Shown here: positions 26,115 through 35,900 of the stretch, in pieces
Layout of the letters: the number at the start of each line of letters is the position of its first letter
Position numbering within the stretch: the first letter of the stretch is position 1
Source of the DNA: an uncultured Bacteroidales bacterium
Lineage (GTDB): Bacteria; Bacteroidota; Bacteroidia; Bacteroidales; P3
DNA length: 64,000 nucleotides
Assembly: GCA_905234665.1 (NCBI GenBank)
Contig: CAJOIV010000001.1
Location: forward strand, 31,150-95,149
Direction: 5' to 3'
Program-made: the position numbers and the translations under genes
The notes under the pieces: generated by a model
Database searches by the model: none
Told to the model about the DNA's origin: nothing
What the model saw: the letters and a program-made list of their open reading frames with translations, nothing else

Positions 26115-27965
26115 TCATTCGTTCCAGTTCTTAATCGAGATGTCGCCCTTGTACCAACTCTTGATATGGCTGTACAACGCCTCGGCGGCAGTCTGCGAGG
26201 AAGCGGAGCCCATACTGACATAGTAGAGACCGCTGCGATTGATGATATAAGCATCGCAGCCCAGGCTCTTCAGCTGGTTGGTCATCTTGTCGGCATGGCT
26301 CTTCTGTGTGCAGAAACCGGCAATGATGTCGAAGCCCTGCTTGCTGGCCTTGAACGTGGGAGCCGGCGGCACATTCTCAACATATTCCGCGTTCTTGGCT
26401 GCGTTATTGGCGGCAGCGCCATTGCCAGCGGCAGCACCGGCACGGGTACCGTCGGGATGCAGACCCATCTCGCTGATAAGGGCATCCAAGAACTGGTCAA
26501 GCCGCTCGGCATCCATCAGCTCGCCTTGCACACGGCAGCGGGCACGATAAGCACCCGCCTGCTGCAATTCGCCATAGCAGAAGTTGAAATAGTAGTCGTT
26601 GAACGGGAAGAGACGCTGCACGGCGAAACGGTCGTCGGTCATCAGCTCGTGCAGGCGCTGGTTGGCATACTCGTCAATACGCTCCATCACCACGGCACGG
26701 GCATTGAGGTAGTGGCGGTCGGACAGATAAGCACGGATGTACTCGTCCATGAAAGCGTCCACCTTCATACGGCTGTCGTCGATTAACGCCTCGTCGTAGG
26801 CCACAGTCCCCAAATCGCGCGAGAAGCGGCTGTAGGGCGGCAGTTCTATATGTTGCGCGTTGTTTGTACCTTGGGTTTCGGGCACATAGCCACGGTAGAA
26901 CCTGTACCCTGCAACGCCTGCGCCGAACAGTACCAGTGCAATGATGGCCACCCACACAATGGCACGCCCCTTGTGACGGTCCGGATCGGCAGGTTTGGCT
27001 TCTTTGCGGGCCGCTTTCTCGGCCTTCTTGGCGGCCTTCAGGGCCTCGCGAGCCTCCTTGGCGGCGGCCTTCTCGGCAGCTCTCACTGCCTTGGCCGACT
27101 CTCTCTTCGCCTGTTGGCTGGTCTTCTCCACCGACTTGGCGGCAGCGATACGCTCTTTCTCAGCCTTGGCAGCCTCCTTGGCGGCTTGTTTCTCGGCATT
27201 GCGTTGCTGTTTCTCCAATTCCTTGGCCTCCTTGGCGGCCATTTTCTCAGCCTCGGCCAATGCCTTGGCGGCTTCCTTCTCGGCCTTGGCAGCCTCCTTG
27301 GCGGCCTGACGGGATGACTTCCCCTTGTCGGCCGACGAAGGCATATTCTCCAGCTGTTTCTTTATCTCGCTGAGGTCGGCGGCAGAAGCCGTCGCAGCGG
27401 CAGCCGTTGCAGCCACAGCGGCCGCGGTCTCAACCTCTGGTTCAGGCTCGGCGGCCATGGGTTCTGGGGCTGTCTCGACAGGGGCCTCTGCCGGGGTGGC
27501 AGGCTGCGGGGCGTCGAAAGCGGCAAAGGGGTCGGGGGCCTCTTTGGGAGTATAGGTAGCCACATGTTCCAGCGGCTGCTCATGCTTTTTGCCGGCGTCA
27601 AGGTCAAGACCCTCGATGGCCTCGAAGACCACCTTCCCGCCTTGCTGGCGCAGGGTGCCGAGACCGGGGAATTCGTGTCCGGCGGTATCTTTCTTCAACT
27701 TCTCGTCCAATGCGGCCACGAAATTGCCCCACATCTGTTCGGCGATGTCAATAGTGACACACTCCTTGTCGGCGATATGGCGGACAATGGCCTTGTTGCC
27801 CGACATAGTGGCGGTGAGAGCCACTGTGCGGCGTGCGGGGTAGTAGGTGCCGGTGGCGGCATCGTGATGCGCACTCACATTGCTGCCGGTCAGCGTACCC
27901 ATGCCCGGAAACTCTACCACATTGCCCTGCTGGACGAATTCTACGATAAGTTCTGTTATATTCAT
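26115..27965 (-). CDS. HU-CCDC81 and SPOR domain-containing membrane protein
   Basis: The 616-residue protein has two N-terminal HU-like (CCDC81-type) domains (VEFPGMGTLTGSNVSAHHD; HEFPGLGTLRQQGGKVVFEA). Next come a Pro/Glu/Ala linker and a long Ala/Lys/Glu coiled coil of about 130 residues (AAKEAAKAEKE-type repeats). One transmembrane helix follows near 345-365 (VWVAIIALVLFGAGVAGY), and a periplasmic part ends in a SPOR domain (GFDIIAGFCTQKSHADKMT...). SPOR domains bind denuded peptidoglycan at the septum, while HU-like domains may touch DNA, so this protein could link nucleoid and division site. That link is inference. Confidence 0.85.
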   Translation of the reverse strand: MNITELIVEFVQQGNVVEFPGMGTLTGSNVSAHHDAATGTYYPARRTVALTATMSGNKAIVRHIADKECVTIDIAEQMWGNFVAALDEKLKKDTAGHEFPGLGTLRQQGGKVVFEAIEGLDLDAGKKHEQPLEHVATYTPKEAPDPFAAFDAPQPATPAEAPVETAPEPMAAEPEPEVETAAAVAATAAAATASAADLSEIKKQLENMPSSADKGKSSRQAAKEAAKAEKEAAKALAEAEKMAAKEAKELEKQQRNAEKQAAKEAAKAEKERIAAAKSVEKTSQQAKRESAKAVRAAEKAAAKEAREALKAAKKAEKAARKEAKPADPDRHKGRAIVWVAIIALVLFGAGVAGYRFYRGYVPETQGTNNAQHIELPPYSRFSRDLGTVAYDEALIDDSRMKVDAFMDEYIRAYLSDRHYLNARAVVMERIDEYANQRLHELMTDDRFAVQRLFPFNDYYFNFCYGELQQAGAYRARCRVQGELMDAERLDQFLDALISEMGLHPDGTRAGAAAGNGAAANNAAKNAEYVENVPPAPTFKASKQGFDIIAGFCTQKSHADKMTNQLKSLGCDAYIINRSGLYYVSMGSASSQTAAEALYSHIKSWYKGDISIKNWNE

Positions 27966-27986
27966 AATCTTGGTTGTTTTTTCTTG

Positions 27987-28760
27987 TTACATTGTCACTG
28001 TGTCGGTTGCGGAACCGATATATTTTGCGGCCTCCTCCAGGTCGGCGGGGGTGTCGATACCGATATTGGCGGCATCGGTCTCGCTGACGCGGATTGTATA
28101 GCCGTGTTCAAGCCATCGTAATTGTTCCAGGGATTCGCTGCATTCCAGTGCCGACGGGACCAGCCGTGTCACCTCATGCAACGTGGCGGAACGGAAGGCA
28201 TATATGCCTACATGCTTGTAATATCGCTGATGATCCAACCACTGCTCGGGAGCCACTCCACGCAGATAGGGCAGCGGCTGACGGCTGAAGTATACCGCCT
28301 TCCCCTCGGGGGTGCAGATAACCTTCACGTTGTTGGGCGATACCAGTTCGTCATAGCTGTGGATTTCTGTCTTGAGGGTGGCAATCTGCGTGTCTGCATC
28401 GGCGAAGCAGTCCACCAGGGCGGACAGTTGCCCTGCACGGACAAAAGGCTCGTCGCCCTGCACATTGATCACGACATCGTACCGACGGTCCTGCGACTCG
28501 CAGGCTGCAAGCACCTCGCCACAGCGGTCGGTGCCGCTGCGATGGGTGGCGAGAGTCATCGCCGCACGGCCGCCAAAGGCTTGCACAGCCTCCATGATAC
28601 GGCAATCGTCGGTGGCCACCACCGTGTGGTCCTCGCCGACATAGGCCGACACGCGCTCCCACACCCATTGCACGACAGGCTTCCCTGCCAGCAAAGCCAG
28701 CGGCTTGCCGGGGAATCGCGTGGAGGCGTAACGGGCGGGTATGACGGCTAGGAGATTCAT
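27987..28760 (-). CDS. kdsB: 3-deoxy-manno-octulosonate cytidylyltransferase (CMP-Kdo synthetase)
   Basis: The 257-residue enzyme activates Kdo with CTP for LPS inner-core synthesis. It starts MNLLAVIPARYASTRFPGKPLA, with nucleotide-binding VVATDD, the VINVQGDEPFV block, and KHVGIYAFR towards the C-terminus. The length is normal. It starts one base after the stop of the upstream kinase gene, so translation is probably coupled. Confidence 0.94.
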   Translation of the reverse strand: MNLLAVIPARYASTRFPGKPLALLAGKPVVQWVWERVSAYVGEDHTVVATDDCRIMEAVQAFGGRAAMTLATHRSGTDRCGEVLAACESQDRRYDVVINVQGDEPFVRAGQLSALVDCFADADTQIATLKTEIHSYDELVSPNNVKVICTPEGKAVYFSRQPLPYLRGVAPEQWLDHQRYYKHVGIYAFRSATLHEVTRLVPSALECSESLEQLRWLEHGYTIRVSETDAANIGIDTPADLEEAAKYIGSATDTVTM

Positions 28761-28761
28761 C

Positions 28762-29382
28762 TCAAACGGTAAAGAGGGAGTTGATTTCGGCATCAATCAT
28801 GTTGTACACCACCCCCAAATCCTCCTCGTGCGACACGAAATCGAGTTTGGTGAGGTCCACGATAATCATCTTGCCTTTGTTATATTTCTCAATCCAGTCC
28901 TCATAGCGTTTGTTGAGGCCTGTAAGGTAGTCCAGACGGATGCCGCTCTCGTACTCGCGGCCGCGGGTCTGGATGTTGCGTATCAGTGTCGGCACATCGG
29001 CACGGAGGTATATCAGCAGGTCGGGCGGCTGCAGGAACGAGGAGACCAGCTCGAAGGTGTGCTGGTAGTTATCGAAGTCGCGGGTGTTCATCAGCCCCAT
29101 GGCATGAAGATTGGGGGTAAAGATATAAGCATCCTCGTACAGCGTGCGGTCCTGGATGATATTCTTGTTCTCCTTGTGTATGTCCAGCAGCTGGCGGGTG
29201 CGGGTGTGGAGATAGTAAATCTGGATATTGAACGACCACCGGCGCATATCCTCGTAGAAACTGTTGATATAGGGGTTCGTCTCCGTGGACTCATAGATGG
29301 GGCGGTAGCCGTAATGGCGCGCCAGCATCTTTGTCAATGTGGTCTTTCCTGAGCCTATATTGCCCGCAATAGCTATATGCAT
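28762..29382 (-). CDS. deoxynucleoside kinase
   Basis: The 206-residue P-loop kinase of the dNK/dGK family phosphorylates deoxynucleosides for salvage. The start MHIAIAGNIGSGKTTLTKML includes the ATP loop; YESTETNPYINSFYEDMRRW and DRTLYEDAYIF (the ERS/DR-type catalytic motif region) follow, then the LID-like TRGREYESGIRLDYL. Specificity cannot be told from sequence. The longer ORF start at 29430 was rejected because it overlaps an inverted repeat. First gene of the kdsB operon. Confidence 0.88.
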   Translation of the reverse strand: MHIAIAGNIGSGKTTLTKMLARHYGYRPIYESTETNPYINSFYEDMRRWSFNIQIYYLHTRTRQLLDIHKENKNIIQDRTLYEDAYIFTPNLHAMGLMNTRDFDNYQHTFELVSSFLQPPDLLIYLRADVPTLIRNIQTRGREYESGIRLDYLTGLNKRYEDWIEKYNKGKMIIVDLTKLDFVSHEEDLGVVYNMIDAEINSLFTV

Positions 29383-29397
29383 AACATACCCAAATTT

Positions 29398-29428
29398 GTC
29401 TATTATTTTGTAGCACAAAACAATAGAC
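29398..29428. promoter_or_regulatory. 31-bp inverted repeat upstream of the deoxynucleoside kinase gene
   Basis: GTCTATT-A-TTTTGT-AGC-ACAAAA-C-AATAGAC is symmetric except for one mismatched pair. It lies 16-46 bp upstream of the start codon and may be an operator or a 5'-UTR hairpin. No consensus -7 element was found. Confidence 0.5.
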
Positions 29429-29596
29429 ATTTTATAACACTATTTTATAAAAGGCAAATATACGATTTTTTTCTTAAAATTGACAACATTGTGCAAAAAA
29501 ATCCTCCTTTCCCCGTCACTGGATCCCCCTTAAAACGCCTCCAAATTTTCCCCTAACAATGATGCAATAGCGGCTTCTATCCAGTCCTAATGTTCT

Positions 29597-29813
29597 TTCG
29601 GTGTGGCTTTTATGTTCCTTTTTCCATCCTTTTACTCTTATCTTGCACATACCCAACACTTTTCCCACACTTCTCCTAAGGTACGTTAGAGAAGTGTTAG
29701 AGAAGTGTTAGAGAAACGTTAGAGAAGGACCGAAAGAACAGCGAAGGAACACAAGCGTCACATAAGAACCACACCGAAACCGCCCCCTGCCACCACCCAT
29801 GTCGCCGTGTGAC
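29597..29813. repeat. 11-bp-unit inverted-repeat array, long form, copy A
   Basis: The gene-free 29383-29901 region contains a left pyrimidine-rich arm and a right purine-rich arm ending in TTCGGTGTGG (29597-29606) and CCACACCGAA (29769-29778). Inside, successive 11-mers can be read: cacttttccca, cacttctccta, then cgttagagaag, tgttagagaag, tgttagagaaa, cgttagagaag, gaccgaaagaa, cagcgaaggaa, cacaagcgtca, cataagaacca. A tail with GTCGC-CGT-GTGAC (29801-29813) follows. The right arm and tail are shared with 63699-63906, including aagcgtcacataag and ccacaccgaa. Confidence 0.85.
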
Positions 29814-29866
29814 AGAGGAATAGAAGAAAAACGGATTTTGGATACGCCATATTCAGATTTTTTTTG

Positions 29867-29874
29867 TATCTTTG
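29867..29874 (+). promoter_or_regulatory. -7 element of the GT84/GH94 gene
   Basis: TATCTTTG lies 27 bp before the chosen ATG at 29902. The track start at 29872 falls inside this element. Confidence 0.7.
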
Positions 29875-29901
29875 CAAGATATTTTCCGCAACACAAACGA
29901 T

Positions 29902-32900
29902 ATGGCAAGCACGTATAAAGCATTTAGAGAGAATATTAAGACTATCACCCACTACTATTTGCTGCTGGTGGAGGAGACGAAATCGCAGCGGTTGGTGGGC
30001 AGCACCAACGAATGGGTGCTGGACAACTACTATATGCTCAGCGAGCAGGAGAAAGTGATGAAGGAGGACCTCCGGGGACGCGAGTTCCGGCGCATTGACA
30101 GCCGACGCATACAGCAGTTGCAACAGCTGCTGACCGGATTTCTGCAGAAGAGCCACCACCAAATCGACAAGAAGCTGCTGTTCCGTTACCTGAGCCAAGT
30201 GCAGGTGAAACAGCACGACTACCTGACCTATCCCGAAGTATGCGCCTTGCTGCCGCTTATCAAACACATCCTAATCCAGGAACTGGCCGACTTGTGCCGC
30301 CAACTGGAAGAGGCTCACGCCTACCACTACTCCCCCACCGACAAGAAATTGGCCGACATGGAGCACCTCAACGAGGCGGCGGGGCAGAACCTGATGATGA
30401 TGAACATCTTCAATTCGCTGAAGAAGATGACGAAACTGCCGATGGCGGAGTTGCTGGATGCCGTGAGTTTCTCGGAGCGGATGCTGAAGAGCGAGAAGGC
30501 GGGGATGTACGACCAGATGTACGACAAAACGAAAGACGACTACCGCGCCAAGATTGTCCGCATGGCCAAGAGGCGGAAGATGAAAGAGTACGACCTGGTG
30601 AAGGAGGTGGTGGAGAAGGCTGACGGGAGGGAGGAGCACGTAGGTTGGCAGTTGTTCCCGCCGAAACGGTGGAACGCGCGTGCCCACTGGTATGTGTGGA
30701 TTGTGGCGCTGGCCTCGCTGCTATTGTCGACCCTCTTTGCCTGCGGCGCCACATGGGGCGGTTTTTCATGGGTCACCGCCTTGATAACTGTGCTGATGCT
30801 GGTACCGATGAGCCAGGTGGTGATAGACCTCTTCAACCAGCTGCTGTACAGGATACACAAGCCCGTGAACACTTTCAAGATAAAGTTCAAGGACGGCCTC
30901 ATCCCCAAGGAGTACGCCACGATGGTCATCATGCCCACCATACTGAAGAACAAGGCGAAGACGGTGGAGTTGCTGGAGCAGCTGGAGGTATATTATCTGA
31001 GCAACATCAACCGCGCGAGCGAGGGGCAGCGACTGGAGAGCCGCCCGCAGAACCTCTACTACACCCTTATCGGCGACGCCGCGGCGTACAAAGAGGCCGA
31101 CGCCCCATGGGATGACGAGGTGGTGGAAGCGGGATTGGAGAAGGTGAAGGAGCTGAACGAGAGATACGGTGCACCGATATTCAACTTCGTCTATCGCCGC
31201 CGCGCCTGGAGCGAGGGGGAGCGGACCTGGCTGGGGCACGAGCGCAAACGCGGAGCCATCCTGCACTTCAACGACTTGGTGTTGGGACAGACCTCTGAGG
31301 CGGAAAGGGAGAGACGTTTCCGCTGCGAGACCCTCACGGAATGGAAGAGGGGCGTGAACGGATATAGGGGTCCGGACGACTGCCCGATACAGTTCATCAT
31401 CACGCTGGACACGGACACGGAGCTGGTGCTCTATTCGGCACAGAAGCTGATCGGGGCGATGGCGCACCCGCTGAACCGGGCGCGTCTGAGTGCCGACGGC
31501 CGGAGGGTGGATGCGGGCTACGGCATCATGCAGCCGAGGGTGAACGTGGATGTGGAGGTGACTAACAAGAGCCGTTACGCGCAGCTGTTTGCCGGCCTGG
31601 GCGGACTGGATGTCTACACGACGGCGAGCTTCGAGCTGTATCAGGATATCTTCAACGAGGGTTCGTTCTGCGGCAAGGGCATCTATGACCTGCGCGTGTT
31701 CCAGCAGGTGCTGAAGGGCACGTTTCCGGAGAACCTGATATTGAGCCACGACTTGATCGAGGGCTGCCACATCCGCTGCGGCCTCATCAACGACCTGGAA
31801 CTGTTTGACGACAACCCCTCGAACTATATTGACGACGCCAAAAGGCACCACCGCTGGACGCGCGGCGACTGGCAGATTATAGGCTGGCTGAAGAGGAGGG
31901 TGCGCAACGAGAGGGGCGAAAGGGTGAAGAACCAGGTGAACACGATAGGCCGCTGGAAGATATTCGACAACTTGCGCCGGAGCGTGCTGAGCCTGGCGGT
32001 GATGGTGATGATCCTTGCAGGGTATGTCAACGCCACTGGCACAGGCTATTGCAGTATGCATATCAGCCCTGCGTGGTACATCCTGGCGGCGTTCATCGTG
32101 GTGGCCAGCCCGATTGTCTTCTTCATCCTCGGACAGATTACGAAGCTGCCCTCCTTCGGCAAACGATACCACTATTACGCCACCCTGATCCGCGGCTTCA
32201 GGGTGATCATCTATCGTTCCCTCGTCCAGTTCGCCCTGTTGCCGAAGGAGGCGTGGATGTACACGGACGCGGCGGTGCGGGCCTGCTGGCGCATGTGGGT
32301 GAGCCACCACGACTTGCTGGCATGGATTACGAGCGACGAGGCGGCCAAGAGCACGAAAGGCACGCTGGGCGACTACCTCGGGAAATTCTGGTTCAACTAT
32401 GTATGCGCCATTGCCCTCGCGCTGCTGACTGGTATGATGCTCAACAACCGCAGTGGGATGGCCCCCGCGGACATCATGGCCGTCATCGCTTCAGCGCTCG
32501 CTTGCGTGGTGTGGTGTGCCGCGCCGTTGCTCATGTTCTGGCTGGGCAAGAAATTCCCGCAGAACAAGAAGCACCTCACCGAGAAAGAGACCGCCGAGGT
32601 GCGCCGACTGGCCCAGGACACCTGGCACTTCTTCGACAGCCTGCTGACGGAAGAGAAGCACTGGCTCATCCCGGACAACTACCAGCTGAACCGCGAACAG
32701 AAGACGGACTACAAGACCTCGCCGACGAATATCGGTTACTCGCTCACCGCCGTTGTGAGCGCCGCCGAACTGGGATTCATCACCTCGAGAGAGGCCCTCT
32801 CGCGCATCGGTCATATCGTCGACACCGTCGGGCGGCTGGAGAAATGGAACGGCCATCTGTACAACTGGTACGACCTCCAATCCCTCAACAAGTTGCCCAA

Positions 32901-35900
32901 CTATTTTGTAAGCACTTGTGACAGCGGTAATTTCATCGCCTGCCTATATGTCGTGAAAGGGTGGCTCACCGACCTGCCGGACCCTTCCGAACTCTCCGAG
33001 ACCATTCTCAACAAGGTCAATCACCTGATTGTGCAGACGGACTTCATGAAACTCTACAATCCCGAGCTGGATGTCTTCAGCATCGGCTACGATAGCGGCA
33101 GCCACACCCTCCTGCCCTACCACTACAACAACTTCGCCTCGGAGGCGCGCCTCACCTCGTTCCTCACCATCGCCCAGGGGGACGCCCCGTACAAGCACTG
33201 GTTCTGTCTCGACAAAACCCTGGTGCAGTACAAGGGGTACAAGGGGGTGGCCTCATGGTATGGCACTCTGTTTGAGTACTTCATGCCCCTTATCTTCCTG
33301 CCCACCTACAAGCACACGCTGATGGACGAAACCTACAATTTCGCCATCCGCGCCCAACGGGCCTTTATCAAAAACACGCTCAAGCAATCAAACACCCAGA
33401 CAAGCCGCCAAATCCTCCCGTGGGGAATATCCGAGACTGCCTACAACGAACTCGACGACGCACAGAACTACAAATACCACGCCTTCGGTGTGCCATACCT
33501 GAAATTCCAGAACACCACTCCCGACCGCATTGTCATCTCGCCCTACAGTTCGCTGATGGCCATCGGTGTGGACGACCGCGCTGTATACGACAACATTCAG
33601 CAGCTCAAGCAGCTGGATATGTACTCACCCGCCACAGAGGGCGGCTTCGGCTTCTTCGAGAGCTACGACGAGGAGGACCACGTGCCGGTGAAAGCGCACT
33701 ACGCACACCACCAAGGCATGATACTGGCCTCGCTGGCCAACTATCTCGGCGAGCGCTGCCTGCAGCGGTACTTCATGCAGGAACCCGCCATGCGCTCCAT
33801 GGAAACCCTCCTGAAGGAAAAAGCGCAGGTAAAGCCATATATCGACCTGAAAGTCACGCAGTACAAGCGCTACCGCTACTCGAAGGTGCAGACGGAGAGC
33901 GACGCCCGCGATTTCGACACCATCGCCAACGTGCCCGAAATCGGGGTCATCAGCAACGGCCAATACACCGTGCTCCTCAACGACCGCGGAAGCGGCTTCT
34001 CGCGCTACCGCAACATACTCCTCAACCGCTACCGGAAAATCAGTTCCGACCACTACGGCACCTATCTCTACATCCGCGACCTGCGCAGCGACCGCCTGTG
34101 GTGCGGTACCTACGCCCCGCTCGACGTCATGCCCGAAAGCTACCACGTGAGCTTCGCCAGCGACAAGATAAGCTACCTCCGTGTGGACGAAGACATTGAA
34201 ACCAAAACCGAGATTACTGTCCTGAAAGACCGAAGCGCCGAGATTCGCCGCTTCACATTCACCAACAAGGGCACCCTCGACATCGACCTCGAGATTACCT
34301 CCTACGGCGAGGTGGTACTGGCGCCCTCCGAGGAGGACGAGAACCACCGCGTGTTTGCCGGCATGAAGGTGTTCTCGGAATACGACCCCGAGCACGAGGT
34401 GCTCCTGTTCAGCCGCCCGGGCGCCCACGACACCCGCCACTTCATGATTCACAGCCTGTGGGTCTCCGAGCCCACCGACACTGACAGCGGCGCGGAATGG
34501 AACAACCTCGTGGAATACGAAACATCGCGACTGAAATTCCTCGGCCGCGGCGGAAGCCTGCTCCACGCCGACATCATCGAGAGCCACCGCACCCTCACCG
34601 GCACCGTGGGCACCACCCTGGACCCCGTGATGAGCATGCGTCGCCGGCTCCACATCCCCGCGGGAAAGAGCACCGAAGCCTACCTGCTTACCGGCTTCGC
34701 CAAAGCCCGCGAGCAACTCCTTCAGCTCGCCGAACAGTACCACACCCCCGGCGACATCGAGCACGCTTTCAAGACCGCCTCGGTGTTCAACAACATGCGC
34801 ACCAGCATGTCCCTCCTCAAAGGCTCCCAGATGCGCCTCTACAGCAGCATCTCGAAATACATGGCCCAGACGGCCACCCTCGGAAACAAACGCAACGACC
34901 TGCTCGCCAAGAACACACTCTCCCAAAGTGGCCTGTGGCGCTTCGGCATCAGCGGCGACCTGGCCATCCTGCTCATGGAAATCGACAACCCCGAATACAT
35001 AGGGTTCGCCAAGGAAATGCTGCGTGCCTTTGAATATTTCAAGGTCCACGGCCTCCGACTCGACCTCGTCTTCATCAACGACGTGAAAGAGGGCACCAAG
35101 GAACGCGACGGCCTCACCCACTTCATCCGCAATATGGCCAACACCGAGCACCTCTGGGCCGAACACACCGACGCCGGCCACGTCTACGTGCTCAACGGCG
35201 AGGAACTGTCCGATGCCGAACGCACCCTCCTGCACGTCGTGGCGCGCCTCTCCTTCAACACCCGCGAGGGTATCACCATCGCACAGCAGCTGCGACGACT
35301 CGAGATTGCCAACCAGCACTACCAAGACAAGGTCGAGTACCCTGTCCTGCAACCCAAGAAGGAGTTCCGCGTGTGGAGCGGCCTCGACTTCTACAACCAG
35401 TATGGCGGCTTCGACAACAACGGCCACGACTACGTCGTCACCAACACCAACACCCCCATGCCCTGGGTAAACGTCATTGCCAACAGCTTTGACGTCGGCG
35501 GCCAAAGTGGAGCCAACGTCAAAGATGTCTTCGGTTGCGTCGTCAGCTCCACCATGGCCGGATTCACCTTTGCACACAACGCCCAGCAGTTCAAACTCAC
35601 CAGCTGGAGCAACGACATCGTGCGCGACAACGCCAGCGAGATGCTCCTCATCGACGGCCACCAGTTCGTACCCGCCACCGCGCGCCACGGACAGGGCTTC
35701 TCCGCCTTCGACGCCGACTACGACGACATCAGTGTCAAGGTGCGACTCTTCGTCGCCACCGACCGCCCGGAGAAATACTACCAGATTGCCGTCCAAAACA
35801 AATGCGACGACGAGCGGGAAGTGCAAATCGGCATGGCCTTCAAGCTGGTCTTGGGCCTCTGCGAGGAGCAGACCGCCCGCTACCTGCACTCCGAGTGGAA

